Shown here in pieces: positions 52,718 to 64,000 of a stretch of DNA of 64,000 bases; within the stretch, counting starts at the first letter, position 1, and the number at the start of each line of letters is the position of its first letter. The stretch is from Allobosea sp. LC85 (GTDB taxonomy: Bacteria > Pseudomonadota > Alphaproteobacteria > Rhizobiales > Beijerinckiaceae), in assembly GCF_000735605.1 (NCBI RefSeq), contig NZ_JPKG01000034.1, forward strand, positions 124,001-188,000, in the 5' to 3' direction. The translations under genes were made by a program, and so were the position numbers. A model generated the notes under the pieces. The model was given only the letters and a program-made list of their open reading frames with translations, was not told where the DNA came from and ran no database searches.

Positions 52718-53098
52718 CTAGTCCCACTCCAATGCGCCCTTGCGCCACTCGTAGACGAAGCCAACGGTCAAGACGCCCAGAAAGATCATCATTGACCAAA
52801 AACCATACCAGCCGAGATCGCCGAACGCGACCGCCCATGGGAACAGGAAGGCGACCTCGAGATCGAAGATGATGAACAGGATGGAGACCAGGTAGAAGCG
52901 GACATCGAACTTCATGCGCGCGTCATCGAACGCATTGAAACCGCACTCATAGGCGGAGAGCTTTTCAGCGTCCGGCTTGGAAAATGCGACTGCGAACGGC
53001 GCGATCAGCAGCGCAAGACCAATGACCATGGAAACGCCGATGAAGATGGCCAGCGGCAGGTAGTCGCTCAGCAAGGACGGTACAGGTAATGCTTGCAT
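52718..53098 (-). CDS. nuoA: NADH-quinone oxidoreductase subunit A
   Basis: The protein has 126 residues and three membrane helices, ND3-type. The start MQALPVPSLLSDYLPL is chosen for GAGG upstream; the frame is open further but not family-like. The loop KLSAYECGFNAFDDARMKFDVRFYLVSILFIIFDLEVAFLFPW carries the conserved Cys that senses the active/deactive state in other species. First gene of the 14-subunit operon. Confidence 0.95.
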   Translation of the reverse strand: MQALPVPSLLSDYLPLAIFIGVSMVIGLALLIAPFAVAFSKPDAEKLSAYECGFNAFDDARMKFDVRFYLVSILFIIFDLEVAFLFPWAVAFGDLGWYGFWSMMIFLGVLTVGFVYEWRKGALEWD

Positions 53099-53147
53099 GG
53101 ACAACCTCGCTTCGCGGGCCCAGACCCGCGGCACACGCATCGGCAGT

Positions 53148-53176
53148 CGATTAGCCCCTACTCTAGAATCACGCAA
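53148..53176 (-). promoter_or_regulatory. Candidate nuo operon promoter
   Basis: On the minus strand TTGCGT (53176-53171), 17 bases, TAATCG (53153-53148) fits the alphaproteobacterial housekeeping pattern and lies 50-78 bases before the nuoA start. No better match is visible in the 242-base divergent gap. Confidence 0.5.
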
Positions 53177-53340
53177 GGGTTCGCCGCGCCGCACAACCGC
53201 GCCACGGCAATGAACCAGGCGCATTGCACGCAATTTTTACCGCAAGATCGATAGCTCGCACCGACCGGCAAGCGCACGGCGCGACAAGATGGTTACGAAT
53301 CGGCCTAATTGCGGGAATCAGCCGCCCAGGAGCGAGACGC

Positions 53341-53664
53341 ATGGTCCGACCTCTCCACCGTATCGCGGCGCTCGCGACTCTGGCCGGAAGCTTGCTCGCA
53401 CCCGCCGGCGCTCCGCATGCCGAGGGTATCGACCTCACCCGCGCGACCTGCGCCGATTTCAGCGCAATGACCGGCAACGACCAGAGCCAGCTCGTGCTGT
53501 GGCTCGCCGGCTATTATGCGGGCGGTGCGCAGCGTCCGCTGCTCGACGTCGAGAAAGTCACGGCGGCCCCTGCCGAGCTTCTCGCGCTTTGCGGAAAGAC
53601 GCCGCAGCTTCCACTCGTAGGCGCCGAAACACGTGCCGTCTTCCTGCCAGCGCCGACACCCTGA
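53341..53664 (+). CDS. Small exported protein, HdeA-like
   Basis: The protein has 107 residues from MVRPLHRIAALATLAGSLLAPAGAPHAEG, a signal peptide. The mature part starts IDLTRATCADFSAMTGNDQSQLVLWLAGYYAGG and has a second Cys in LLALCGK. The two cysteines and the C-x-D-F...W-L-x-G-Y pattern resemble HdeA/HdeB-type periplasmic acid-stress proteins, though similarity is modest. A GTCT-free start with no strong ribosome site is used. It is divergent from nuoA and followed by an exported M15-like protein gene after one base. Confidence 0.6.
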   Translation: MVRPLHRIAALATLAGSLLAPAGAPHAEGIDLTRATCADFSAMTGNDQSQLVLWLAGYYAGGAQRPLLDVEKVTAAPAELLALCGKTPQLPLVGAETRAVFLPAPTP

Positions 53665-53665
53665 G

Positions 53666-54358
53666 ATGCCTTTGCCTAAGCCTTTGCCTGCAGGAAATAC
53701 CAGATCAACCCCGCGGCCCGGCTTCCCATTGCCGCTGCTCGCGATCGTCTTCGCCCTGACGGCGTCCCATGCCAGCGCCGAAGACGGCCAGATGGTGCTG
53801 GCGCCGCTGCCGCCCGGACGTCCCTTCGATCTGGACCTGCCGGCAAAGACGGTGACGCCTGTCATCGTCGTCCCTCCCCCGGCTGTCGCTGATCTTGCTC
53901 CCACGCCTGTGAGTGCGCAGGTCGATTCTCCCCCTGCTCCGAATTCTCCAGCGGTCACGGAACCTGACGAGGACGAAGGTCCGGAATGGCCGCAGCTGAC
54001 GCCCGGCCAGAAGGCCGGAGCGGAGCCGGACTTCGATCCGAACGAGAAACCGGACCGGCCGGGCATCTCGACCGACCCTGGCACCTCGACCGCCTGTCTT
54101 CCGCAATTGCTCAAGTCGGTTCTTGGCAAGATTGCCGACAAGTACGGAGCCGTGAAGGTGACCTCGACCTGGCGCCCGCCCTGGCGCGCCCGGCGCGGCT
54201 CCTATCACAAGCGTTGCGAAGCAATGGATTTCCGCGTGCCCGGCGTGCGGCCGCGGGTCGTGCTCGACTATGCCCGCTCACTGCCAGAGGTCGGCGGCCA
54301 CAAGGTCTACTGGAACGGACTTATCCACATCGATACGGGACCGCGTCGGCCCTGGTGA
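53666..54358 (+). CDS. Exported M15-like (YcbK/DUF882-type) peptidase family protein
   Basis: The protein has 230 residues. A signal peptide (to ~residue 39, ASHASA-ED) precedes a Pro-rich disordered stretch (residues ~40-125) and a C-terminal D-Ala-D-Ala-peptidase-like domain. The putative metal ligands are in GSYHKRCEAMDFRVPG (H, D) and in IHIDTGPRR (H). VKVTSTWRPPWRAR and VGGHKVYWNGLIHIDTG are typical of the family. It may trim peptidoglycan; activity is not shown. It starts one base after the HdeA-like gene, so the two are one operon. Confidence 0.75.
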   Translation: MPLPKPLPAGNTRSTPRPGFPLPLLAIVFALTASHASAEDGQMVLAPLPPGRPFDLDLPAKTVTPVIVVPPPAVADLAPTPVSAQVDSPPAPNSPAVTEPDEDEGPEWPQLTPGQKAGAEPDFDPNEKPDRPGISTDPGTSTACLPQLLKSVLGKIADKYGAVKVTSTWRPPWRARRGSYHKRCEAMDFRVPGVRPRVVLDYARSLPEVGGHKVYWNGLIHIDTGPRRPW

Positions 54359-54400
54359 GGCCGGAGGGCGCCTTATCCTGGCTTCCATCGGCCTCAAGGC

Positions 54401-54428
54401 TTGAAGGCGCGGCGCTGAAGCCTTAAAC
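54401..54428 (+). promoter_or_regulatory. Candidate tRNA-Val promoter
   Basis: TTGAAG (54401-54406), 16 bases, TTAAAC (54423-54428) lies 14 bases before the mature tRNA end. Confidence 0.5.
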
Positions 54429-54441
54429 CGCACCTCTGTGG

Positions 54442-54517
54442 GGGCGGTTAGCTCAGTTGGTAGAGCATCTCGTTTACACCGAGAGGGTCGGCGGTTCGAG
54501 CCCGTCACCGCCCACCA
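54442..54517 (+). tRNA. tRNA-Val (anticodon UAC)
   Basis: The gene has 76 bases including encoded CCA. The acceptor stem GGGCGGT pairs with ACCGCCC; D-arm TAGCTCAGTTGGTAGAGC; anticodon stem TCTCG/CGAGA with loop TTTACAC (anticodon TAC); T-arm GGTTCGAGCC. It reads GUA and other valine codons by wobble. Confidence 0.97.
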
Positions 54518-54721
54518 TGCATCGCCCTCAGCGTGCACGCGCTTTTATCGCGCGCCTCGGGCAGAGCGGCCGACACCGCCTGCGCCCGCGGGGTCTGCAA
54601 TCGCTGAACGGATACCTATCCGGCCTATATCGCGCCGCAGGGGACGCCGGGCGAACCCGCCGGCACGAGCAATCTGCGACGCGTTGACCCTTCAGGCCCG
54701 ATGGTCTCGCGCTCTCCGCTG

Positions 54722-56293
54722 TTAAACGCGGCGCAGCCCGGCGACGCCCCATTCAGTCTCGAAGGTCGCCAAGGTGCTGAGACCAGATACGGGGTTCCGA
54801 ATGTCGTCGACAGCGCGAAATTCGAACGAAGCGCGGTCTCGCGTGAAGGTGCAGCGCGTGTATCCGTGGCGTTGAGCATCGACGAACTGGATATGTGGGT
54901 TGTTCGGAAGCGACGCAACATAGTTGCTGTGATCGCCCAGGCGCGAGCTGATCGCTCCGCAGACGATGTGCGCTGCGACGACATCCGAGTCCATATCCTG
55001 GTGCCCGGCTGGGACATTCGAGGCGACGAACCCGTGAATATCGCCTCCGAGGACTACTGTGTCGCGGCTCGGACGCGCGGCGATGAGATCGACCATGCGC
55101 TGGTGGGCCGCCGCGTAACCACCCCACCCGTCGGTGTCGAGACCGGTTCCGATTTCCAGCTTTCGCGCGAATGGGGAGAACATGAGTTGCTGGCCGAGAA
55201 GCAGCCATCGTCCGCGAGCCGGCTCGGTAAGGCACCGCGCAAGCCAACTCTCCTGATCGAGCCCCAGCATGGTGCGCTTGGGGTCGAATGCATCCGCGCA
55301 TTCGCTGGCCGAAACCAACCGACTTCGATCAAGCTGCGGCGCTGGCGGTGGGCAGGCAAGCGGCGAGCGATATTGGCGTTCGTCGAGCATGATGAGGTCG
55401 ATCAGGTCGCCGAACGCCAAACGCCGATAGAGGAGTGCATCCGGTCCCAGAGGCCGCTGTGCAATTCTCAGCGGCATGTGCTCCCAATAGGCCTGATAGG
55501 CAGCAGCACGCTGCCGCAGGAACGCCGCCGCGGGAGGTCGGCCGGGCGCTTGATTCCCCGCATAGTCGTTTTCGACGTCGTGATCGTCCCAGATGGCAAT
55601 CCAGGGAAAGGCAGAGTGCGCCGACTGGATCGCCGGGTCGGTCTTGTACCAGGAATGCATCCGACGATAGTCGGCCAACGTCTTTGGAACATCGATCGGG
55701 ACGTCGCGGACCTTTTGCCTGACGGCGGCCTGGCTCGATGACGGAGCCTCATAGATGTAATCTCCCAGGTGCAAGACGAAATCGAGGTCTTCATCGGCCA
55801 TCCGATGATAGGCCGCCCAGTTCCCGTACATCCAATGCTGACATGCGGCTGCGGCGAACCGCAGGCGCGACACCTGTTGCCCCGGCGCCGGCGCGGTCCG
55901 GGTCCTACCGATTGGGCTTTCGGTGTTCTCGGCACGAAAGCGGTACCAATAGGAACGTCCGGGTTCGAGGCCGCTCACCTCGACATGCACCGAATGTGCG
56001 AATTCTGGCATCGCCAGAGTGACTCCGGTCCGCACGACATCCTGCAGCCGCTCGTCGCGTGCCACCTCCCAGACAACCTCGACGGGCGCCTCGCCCATGC
56101 CGCCGTCAGCCGCCACAGCATCGCGAACCAGTCTCGTCCACAGCACGACGCCGTCCGGCCAGGGATCTCCTGAGGCGATCCCGAGTTTGAAGATGCTGCC
56201 TGAGGACGATCGAACCGGGCTCGCTGCAAGAGAGGCCGACAAGCCGATGCCGATGGCTCCGGCGAGCGTGTCGCGGCGCGTGTAGGACGTCAT
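54722..56293 (-). CDS. phoD: PhoD-like alkaline phosphatase/phosphodiesterase
   Basis: The protein has 523 residues from MTSYTRRDTLAGAIG, with GGAGG eight bases upstream. The twin-arginine signal (TRRDTL followed by a hydrophobic stretch to ~residue 28) sends the folded enzyme through Tat. Domain order is an N-terminal Ig-like PhoD domain (KLGIASGDPWPDGVVLWTRL) and then the metallophosphatase core with HLGDYIYE, WDDHDVENDY, GQQLMFSP and GGDIHGF, the metal-binding set (Fe/Ca in PhoD). The role is release of phosphate from esters. It stands between two tRNA genes on the opposite strand. Other family members act on phosphodiesters, so the substrate is open. Confidence 0.92.
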   Translation of the reverse strand: MTSYTRRDTLAGAIGIGLSASLAASPVRSSSGSIFKLGIASGDPWPDGVVLWTRLVRDAVAADGGMGEAPVEVVWEVARDERLQDVVRTGVTLAMPEFAHSVHVEVSGLEPGRSYWYRFRAENTESPIGRTRTAPAPGQQVSRLRFAAAACQHWMYGNWAAYHRMADEDLDFVLHLGDYIYEAPSSSQAAVRQKVRDVPIDVPKTLADYRRMHSWYKTDPAIQSAHSAFPWIAIWDDHDVENDYAGNQAPGRPPAAAFLRQRAAAYQAYWEHMPLRIAQRPLGPDALLYRRLAFGDLIDLIMLDERQYRSPLACPPPAPQLDRSRLVSASECADAFDPKRTMLGLDQESWLARCLTEPARGRWLLLGQQLMFSPFARKLEIGTGLDTDGWGGYAAAHQRMVDLIAARPSRDTVVLGGDIHGFVASNVPAGHQDMDSDVVAAHIVCGAISSRLGDHSNYVASLPNNPHIQFVDAQRHGYTRCTFTRDRASFEFRAVDDIRNPVSGLSTLATFETEWGVAGLRRV

Positions 56294-56876
56294 TGTCGTT
56301 GCCTCCACTGGAGCGATCGCCAGCCGATGCGGCACGGTCCGATCTGCATGCGTGGAGGCTGGCAACGCAGTCGGCGCGGGGCAAATAGATTTTTGAATCC
56401 CGATAGATAGAAAAAAGCGATGAGATGACCAGGATGATTACTGGGGGAAGCAGCGCGGTCCGTACGGGAGGGCGCCGCTCTGATCGGCAACCTTGCGGCC
56501 CGTCGCTTCCAGCCCGCTCCTGCTGCTGGGATTGACGTCGGCTGTGGATAACTTGGCCCGCCTCCCCGAAGTGAATCCAGGCCTCCTCTGCTTTTCACGC
56601 GGAAACCTCCCCCGGTCTCTATCGCGTGTCCATTATTGCCGCGAACCTTGACGCAACGGGGCGGCAACAGCCGCGAGCGAACGTGGCGATGAAATCGCGT
56701 TCCACGCGCATGGAGCCTCGATTTGCACAGAGAAAGGCGGAGGCTTGTGCCTGCTAGCGCCCCTGAAGGTTTGGAATTTGGGGAAGATGAATTTTGCCGG
56801 CACCTCGCGCTTGACACTGCCGGCCCGGCACCCTAATCCCAACCTCGCTGAGGCCAAGACGCCTTAGCCGCCCTGC
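56294..56876. other. Non-coding gap between phoD and tRNA-Asp
   Basis: This 583-base stretch has no convincing gene. It contains the phoD upstream region, one perfect DnaA-box nonamer (TGTGGATAA at 56543-56551) and the tRNA-Asp promoter. Short frames in it have no family-like sequence. A minus-strand frame ends near 56438 with ...ALPYGPRCFPQ, perhaps a gene remnant that I cannot identify. Confidence 0.5.
56811..56839 (+). promoter_or_regulatory. tRNA-Asp promoter
   Basis: TTGACA (56811-56816), 17 bases, TAATCC (56834-56839) is the best consensus match in the window. It lies 37 bases before the mature tRNA. Confidence 0.75.
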
Positions 56877-56953
56877 GCGGGCGTAGCTCAGTTGGTTAGA
56901 GTGCCGGCCTGTCACGCCGGAGGTCGCGGGTTCGAGCCCCGTCGCCCGCGCCA
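56877..56953 (+). tRNA. tRNA-Asp (anticodon GUC)
   Basis: The gene has 77 bases including encoded CCA. The acceptor stem GCGGGCG pairs with CGCCCGC, discriminator G; anticodon loop CTGTCAC gives GTC; T-arm GGGTTCGAGCCCC. It reads both aspartate codons. Confidence 0.97.
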
Positions 56954-57199
56954 TTTATCTCAAGTAGATAGATGAAAATCTGCGTCCACCATCACAGGCG
57001 GATTTGGATGAATTGGGTCTCGGGACGGCCGCGCCTCCCACCTCCTCCTTTCGTATTTTCGGCATGGACCGCGCATCCTTTCGAGCGCTCCATCACGCCG
57101 TTTTTGATGCGTCGACGTGACCTTGGCGGGCGCTGCGGATCGGCCCTTCCCCAGTATAGCGGGGTGGTTGCCCGCCCCGTCGATTCTCGTTTCAAATCG

Positions 57200-57438
57200 G
57201 ACGACGCTCTTGCGCCCCAAGGTACTGGGCGCAGCCACAGGGTGTGAATCACGCCGTCGTTGGTCCAGCCGATTGCGCATTCCAGCGCACCAGGCGTGGC
57301 GAAACGCGCCTCATAGACATCCACCCCGTTCTGCCCGACACCCTTGAAGCTCAGTGCCTGCAGGGCCCCTTTGGCCAGCAATGCAGCACTCACCAGGGAG
57401 AACTGCTCCTGGATGGCCACAGCAAGCTCTGGGCTCAT
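57200..57438 (-). pseudogene. Remnant: C-terminal domain of a serine-hydrolase-type protein
   Basis: Starting at an ATG at 57438, the frame encodes ELAVAIQEQFSLVSAALL and ALQALSFKGVGQNGVDVYE, then GALECAIGWTNDGVIHTLWLRP. This resembles the small beta-rich domain (pattern GalksltFkGvgpnGaDvYevrF) found at the end of some beta-lactamase-like hydrolases. After LRPVPW the frame runs on to 56992 with Arg/Gly-rich sequence that looks non-coding, so the natural stop has been lost. It could be read as a 148-residue hypothetical gene, but decay is more likely. Confidence 0.55.
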
Positions 57439-57479
57439 GTTCTCGACTTAGCGATGTCCTGCCTGATGTTCCTTGATGA

Positions 57480-57735
57480 CGCGGCGATTCGTGACCATCC
57501 TGATGAAGGATCAGAGCATCGACGCGCCCGCCATGGCCGGGAACAAAGCTGACCTGTGCTGCTGGAAATTTCAGAAGGAACTTCGTGGCGCTTTCGGCGA
57601 AGAGCTCCACGGGCATCTGCCCCGAAGTTTCCAGAAGAAGTGCCTAGCCCTTTCGGCTGATCGGCAGGATCGGCCCGGAGGTGAGCTGGTAGTCCCCGAT
57701 AGAGCTGTCGAGCAGTGCCGGATCGATCCCGGCAA
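57480..57735 (-). pseudogene. Remnant: DUF3471 domain of a serine-hydrolase-type protein
   Basis: The minus strand encodes DPALLDSSIGDYQLTSGPI, then LPISRKG, an in-frame TAG, then ALLLETSGQMPVELFAES and TKFLLKFPAAQVSFVP, ending GGRVDALILHQDGHES. This is a recognisable DUF3471 domain, usually attached to beta-lactamase-type serine hydrolases. The catalytic domain upstream is missing, the stop codon interrupts the domain, and the frame is lost before the next remnant at 57438. Confidence 0.75.
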
Positions 57736-57780
57736 CCGACGAGCGGCAGGCAGCGCAATCAGGACAGCCATCCGGAAACG

Positions 57781-57813
57781 AAGAAGGCCGGCAGCGATGC
57801 TGCCGGCCTTCTT
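57781..57813 (-). terminator. Intrinsic terminator of lon
   Basis: A 15-base-pair perfect stem AAGAAGGCCGGCAGC/GCTGCCGGCCTTCTT with a 3-base loop lies 33 bases after the lon stop. On the minus strand it is followed by cgtttcc, so the end of the arm (TTCTT) supplies part of the T-rich tail. Confidence 0.8.
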
Positions 57814-57845
57814 GTCACTTTCGCGTGTAGCGCGGGATAGCCGCG

Positions 57846-60275
<2,430 letters not shown>

Positions 60276-60518
60276 GACATATCCTTTGCAGTTGCGCCCG
60301 GCGAACCCCCTTATGGGCGGAACGATCGGACGTAAGCGGCTAGACGACCATTCGCCTGACCGCCCCCGTGGGCCCCGCCCTTAGAAGGCGCGCGACTCTC
60401 GCAGGTGCAGCTAAAGTGGAGGCTTCTGTGCCGGCTTTCAAGCAAGCCGAAGGCGTCTTCCAACGTTGCTTTGTCGCAAGGAACGATTCCGGCAATGCAA
60501 CGGCCTTCCGAACGCAAA

Positions 60519-60540
60519 ACGCGCGCCAACCGGCGCGCGT
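60519..60540 (-). terminator. Intrinsic terminator of clpX
   Basis: The perfect stem ACGCGCGCC/GGCGCGCGT with a 4-base loop lies 28 bases after the clpX stop and is followed on the minus strand by TTTGCGTTCGG. Confidence 0.8.
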
Positions 60541-60567
60541 TCCCGAAATTGCAAGATTCAGCGGATG

Positions 60568-61836
<1,269 letters not shown>

Positions 61837-62176
61837 CGTTCATCTCCATTTCCGGAGTCGGTCCACACCAGCCGAAGCGGATGCGGGCGTCGTCTCTCCG
61901 TCACAATAGGCCGCTGAGTTCGCGATTATTAGGTTAACGCGTCAGGTCGAGACTTCCGACCTGAAAACCTGACCCAAAACCGGACACCAGTTGCGCCTGT
62001 CCGCTCACCCGAGTCCCCATGCAAGCATGGGGCCGCTTTCCAAATCAATATGGGACGCCCGGCTGAGCAAGCCAACCCACAGATAGCGGGGCGGCTCGTC
62101 GCAGCCGACTCCAGGAGGGAAGCCGAAACGCCCAAGGCGTCCTTCGCTCCCTGCCCGGCTATCCATTCCGGCCCAA
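61837..62176. other. clpP-clpX intergenic region
   Basis: This 340-base gap has no gene. It contains two inverted repeats: CAGGTCG/CGACCTG with a 7-base spacer (61943-61963) and CCCCATGC-AA-GCATGGGG (62015-62032). The second may end the clpP transcript weakly (no T-tract), and the clpX promoter should be between 61850 and 61930, but no good match is visible. Confidence 0.45.
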
Positions 62177-62803
62177 TCAGGCCGCGGCGTCTTCCGGACG
62201 CCGATCGATGACCTTGTCGATCAGGCCGAAATCGCGGGCCGCCTCGGCAGTCATGAAATTGTCGCGCTCGAGCGCAGCCTCGACCTCGTCATAGCTACGG
62301 CCGGTATGCGTGACATAGATCTCGTTCAGCCGGCGCTTGAGGTTCTCGACCTCGCGGGCGTGGATCAGGATGTCGGTGACCTGGCCCTGATAGCCGCCGG
62401 AGGGCTGGTGCACCATGATGCGGGCGTTCGGCAACGCGAAGCGCATGTCCTTGGCGCCGGCGGTCAGCAGCAGCGAGCCCATCGAGGCCGCCTGCCCGAC
62501 ACACAATGTCGTGACCGGGCAGCGGATGAACTGCATCGTATCATAGATCGACAGGCCCGAGGTGACCACGCCGCCCGGCGAGTTGATGTAGAAGGAAATC
62601 TCCTTCTTCGGGTTCTCGGCCTCGAGAAACAGCAGCTGCGCCACGATCAGCGAGGCGGAGTAATCCTCGACCGGGCCGGTCAGGAAGATGATGCGCTCCC
62701 GCAGCAGGCGCGAGTAGATGTCGAAGGCGCGTTCGCCGCGGCTCGACTGCTCGACCACCATCGGGACGAGATTGTTGTAGGTCTCGATCGGATCGCGCAG
62801 CAT
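62177..62803 (-). CDS. clpP: ATP-dependent Clp protease proteolytic subunit
   Basis: The protein has 208 residues and forms the tetradecameric serine protease chamber. The catalytic triad is S107 (GQAASMGSLL), H132 (ARIMVHQPSGG) and D181 (ERDNFMTAEAA). N-terminal residues before YNNLVPMVVEQSSRGERAFDIY form the propeptide, as in other ClpPs. It follows tig, the usual order. Confidence 0.97.
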   Translation of the reverse strand: MLRDPIETYNNLVPMVVEQSSRGERAFDIYSRLLRERIIFLTGPVEDYSASLIVAQLLFLEAENPKKEISFYINSPGGVVTSGLSIYDTMQFIRCPVTTLCVGQAASMGSLLLTAGAKDMRFALPNARIMVHQPSGGYQGQVTDILIHAREVENLKRRLNEIYVTHTGRSYDEVEAALERDNFMTAEAARDFGLIDKVIDRRPEDAAA

Positions 62804-62893
62804 GGGTCTGTCCTTGGGGTCGCGGTCGCCGGGAATCAGCGGATGTCGTGAATGCTATCCACATAAGCACGCGGATCGTGGCTGAAAAGGGAA

Positions 62894-62922
62894 GCGCCGC
62901 CCTGGCCATTGCCGGGCGGCGC
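62894..62922 (-). terminator. Intrinsic terminator of tig
   Basis: The stem GCGCCGCCC/GGGCGGCGC with an 11-base loop, followed on the minus strand by TTCCCTTTT, lies 28 bases after the tig stop and before the clpP promoter region. Confidence 0.75.
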
Positions 62923-62950
62923 CAATCTTGAATCAAGGTTTCCGAACGTC

Positions 62951-64000
62951 TCAGGCCGAAGCGTCGTCGGCCTTGGCTGCGTCGTCGGCCTTGGCTGCGT
63001 CGTCGGTCTTGGCTTCGGACTTCTTGGTCTTCTTGGCGGCTGCCTTCTTCGGCTTGGCCTCACCGGCCTCCTCAGTGGCGTCCTCATCGGCGTAAAGAGC
63101 CTCGCGGCTGACCGTCTGGTCCTCGACCTTCACCTGGCCGAGCAGATGGTCGACGACCTTCTCCTCGAAGATCGGAGCGCGGATCTCGGCGAGAGCCTGC
63201 GGGTTCTTCTGGTAGAACTCCCAGACCTGCTTCTCCTGGCCGGGGAACTGGCGAACGCGCTCGACCAGAGCCTGGGTGACCTCGTCATCCGAGATCTGGA
63301 CCTTGGCCTGCTCGCCGATCTCGGCCAGCACGAGGCCCAGGCGCACCCGGCGCTCGGCGATCCTGCGGTACTCGGCGCGGGCCTCGTCCTCGGTTGTGTT
63401 CTCGTCCGCGAAGGTCTTCTTCGCGTCCTTCATGTCGGCCTCGACCTGGCTCCAGACGGCAGCGAACTCCTGCTCGACCAGGGTCGGCGGCAGTTCGAAC
63501 GTGTACTTGCCATCAAGCGCGTCGAGCAGGCTCTTCTTGATCTTGCGGCGCGACTGGGCGCCGAAATCACGGCCGATCTGCTCGCGAACGGCGGTCTTGA
63601 GCGCGTCCAGCGACTCCATACCGAAGCCCTTGGCGAGTTCGTCGTCGATCTTGAGGGCGTCGGGGCCCTGCACGTCGTCGACGGTGACCTCGAACTCGGC
63701 CGGCTTCCCGGCAAGGTGGGTCGCGGTGTAGTTCTCCGGGAAGGTCACCTTGACGGTGCGCTTTTCGCCGGTCTTGGCGCCTTCGAGCTGATCCTCGAAG
63801 CCGGGAATGAACTGGCCGGCGCCGAGATCGAGCGGGATGCCCTCGCCGGTGCCGCCGTCGAAGGGCTGGCCCTCGAGCGTGCCGACGAAGGAGATCATCA
63901 GGCGATCGCCCTTCTCGGCCTTGGCCTTTTCACCCTTCGAGGTGAAGCTGCGGTTCTGCGAAGCCATGCGCTCGAGGGCGGCATCGACTTCGCTCTCAGG
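62951..64000 (-). CDS. tig: Trigger factor (5' end outside window)
   Basis: The last 350 residues are visible; the frame stays open to the right window edge, so the ribosome-binding N-terminal domain is cut off. The visible part starts with the end of that domain (ESEVDAALERMASQNRSF), then the FKBP-type isomerase domain (KGDRLMISFVGTLEGQPFDGGTGEG, GQFIPGFEDQLEGAKTGEKRTVKVTFPENY), and the helical chaperone domain (residues ~110-310). A Lys/Ala/Asp tail with repeated KADDAA ends the protein. It folds nascent chains at the ribosome exit. Confidence 0.95.
   Translation of the reverse strand, partial: PESEVDAALERMASQNRSFTSKGEKAKAEKGDRLMISFVGTLEGQPFDGGTGEGIPLDLGAGQFIPGFEDQLEGAKTGEKRTVKVTFPENYTATHLAGKPAEFEVTVDDVQGPDALKIDDELAKGFGMESLDALKTAVREQIGRDFGAQSRRKIKKSLLDALDGKYTFELPPTLVEQEFAAVWSQVEADMKDAKKTFADENTTEDEARAEYRRIAERRVRLGLVLAEIGEQAKVQISDDEVTQALVERVRQFPGQEKQVWEFYQKNPQALAEIRAPIFEEKVVDHLLGQVKVEDQTVSREALYADEDATEEAGEAKPKKAAAKKTKKSEAKTDDAAKADDAAKADDASA

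Larger units (their letters stand above)
56954..57845. other. Decayed region between tRNA-Asp and lon
   Basis: No intact gene is seen in these 892 bases. Minus-strand remnants of a serine-hydrolase-type gene occupy 57200-57735 and the lon terminator lies at 57781-57813. Bases 56954-57200 hold nothing recognisable. From memory of other Rhizobiales, hupB usually lies here after lon. Confidence 0.6.

Noticed and set aside
56543..56551. Perfect DnaA-box nonamer TGTGGATAA
   Set aside because: Single copy with no cluster, AT-rich unwinding element or dnaA nearby, so no origin is claimed.
56290..56817. A 175-codon minus-strand frame upstream of phoD
   Set aside because: Sequence is Arg/Ser/Pro-rich with no family features and overlaps the phoD start region and tRNA promoter.

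Overview
This 64-kb, GC-rich window is chromosomal core DNA from an alphaproteobacterium of the order Hyphomicrobiales (Rhizobiales). A Bosea- or Methylobacterium-like genome is my best guess; no 16S gene is present to settle it. The gene blocks show this: lptF-lptG-lptD-pdxA-rsmA, fabD-fabG-acpP-fabF-mltG-yicC-gmk, rpsF-rpsR-DUF2232-rplI-dnaB-alr-radA-cvpA-purF, a nuoA-N operon ending in birA followed by rnj and mce, and tig-clpP-clpX-lon. Codon use is uniform, and I see no phage, insertion sequence or CRISPR array.

Layout. 1-3.6 kb: end of an ABC-F ATPase gene, then pepA-holC-lipoprotein on the minus strand. 3.8-10.5 kb: divergent LPS-transport block lptF, lptG, lptD running into pdxA and rsmA, without the surA gene often found there. 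10.5-17.3 kb: minus-strand gmk, yicC, mltG and fatty-acid synthesis genes. 17.4-27.3 kb: plus-strand ribosomal-protein operon, replication (dnaB), alanine racemase, radA, cvpA, purF and an SDR. 27.3-34.6 kb: minus-strand NUDIX gene, a decayed FAD-oxidase gene, der and its TPR partner, queA, two cyclophilins around a TolA-like protein, a small membrane protein, a RidA-like protein and methylmalonyl-CoA epimerase.

34.8-53.1 kb: ribonuclease J, biotin-protein ligase and the complete 14-subunit complex I operon (nuoA-N, minus strand). Two extra genes sit inside it: a GFA/CENP-V-type zinc-fold protein between nuoC and nuoD, and an 80-residue membrane protein between nuoH and nuoI. NuoL carries a histidine-rich loop. 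53.3-57.8 kb: two small secreted proteins, tRNA-Val(UAC), a Tat-exported PhoD-like phosphatase, tRNA-Asp(GUC), and a decayed serine-hydrolase remnant where hupB is usually found. 57.8-64 kb: lon, clpX, clpP and the start-truncated tig gene, the protein-quality-control block.

The non-coding content is the more unusual part. Several long palindromic extragenic elements lie directly against stop codons (about 1.17, 33.7-33.8, 34.7-34.85 and 36.6-36.7 kb), and two of the element types share a core. A structured region with its own plus-strand intrinsic terminator at 33.18-33.37 kb has no plus-strand gene upstream and is a candidate small RNA. Most other intergenic gaps hold only promoters, terminators or gene remnants.
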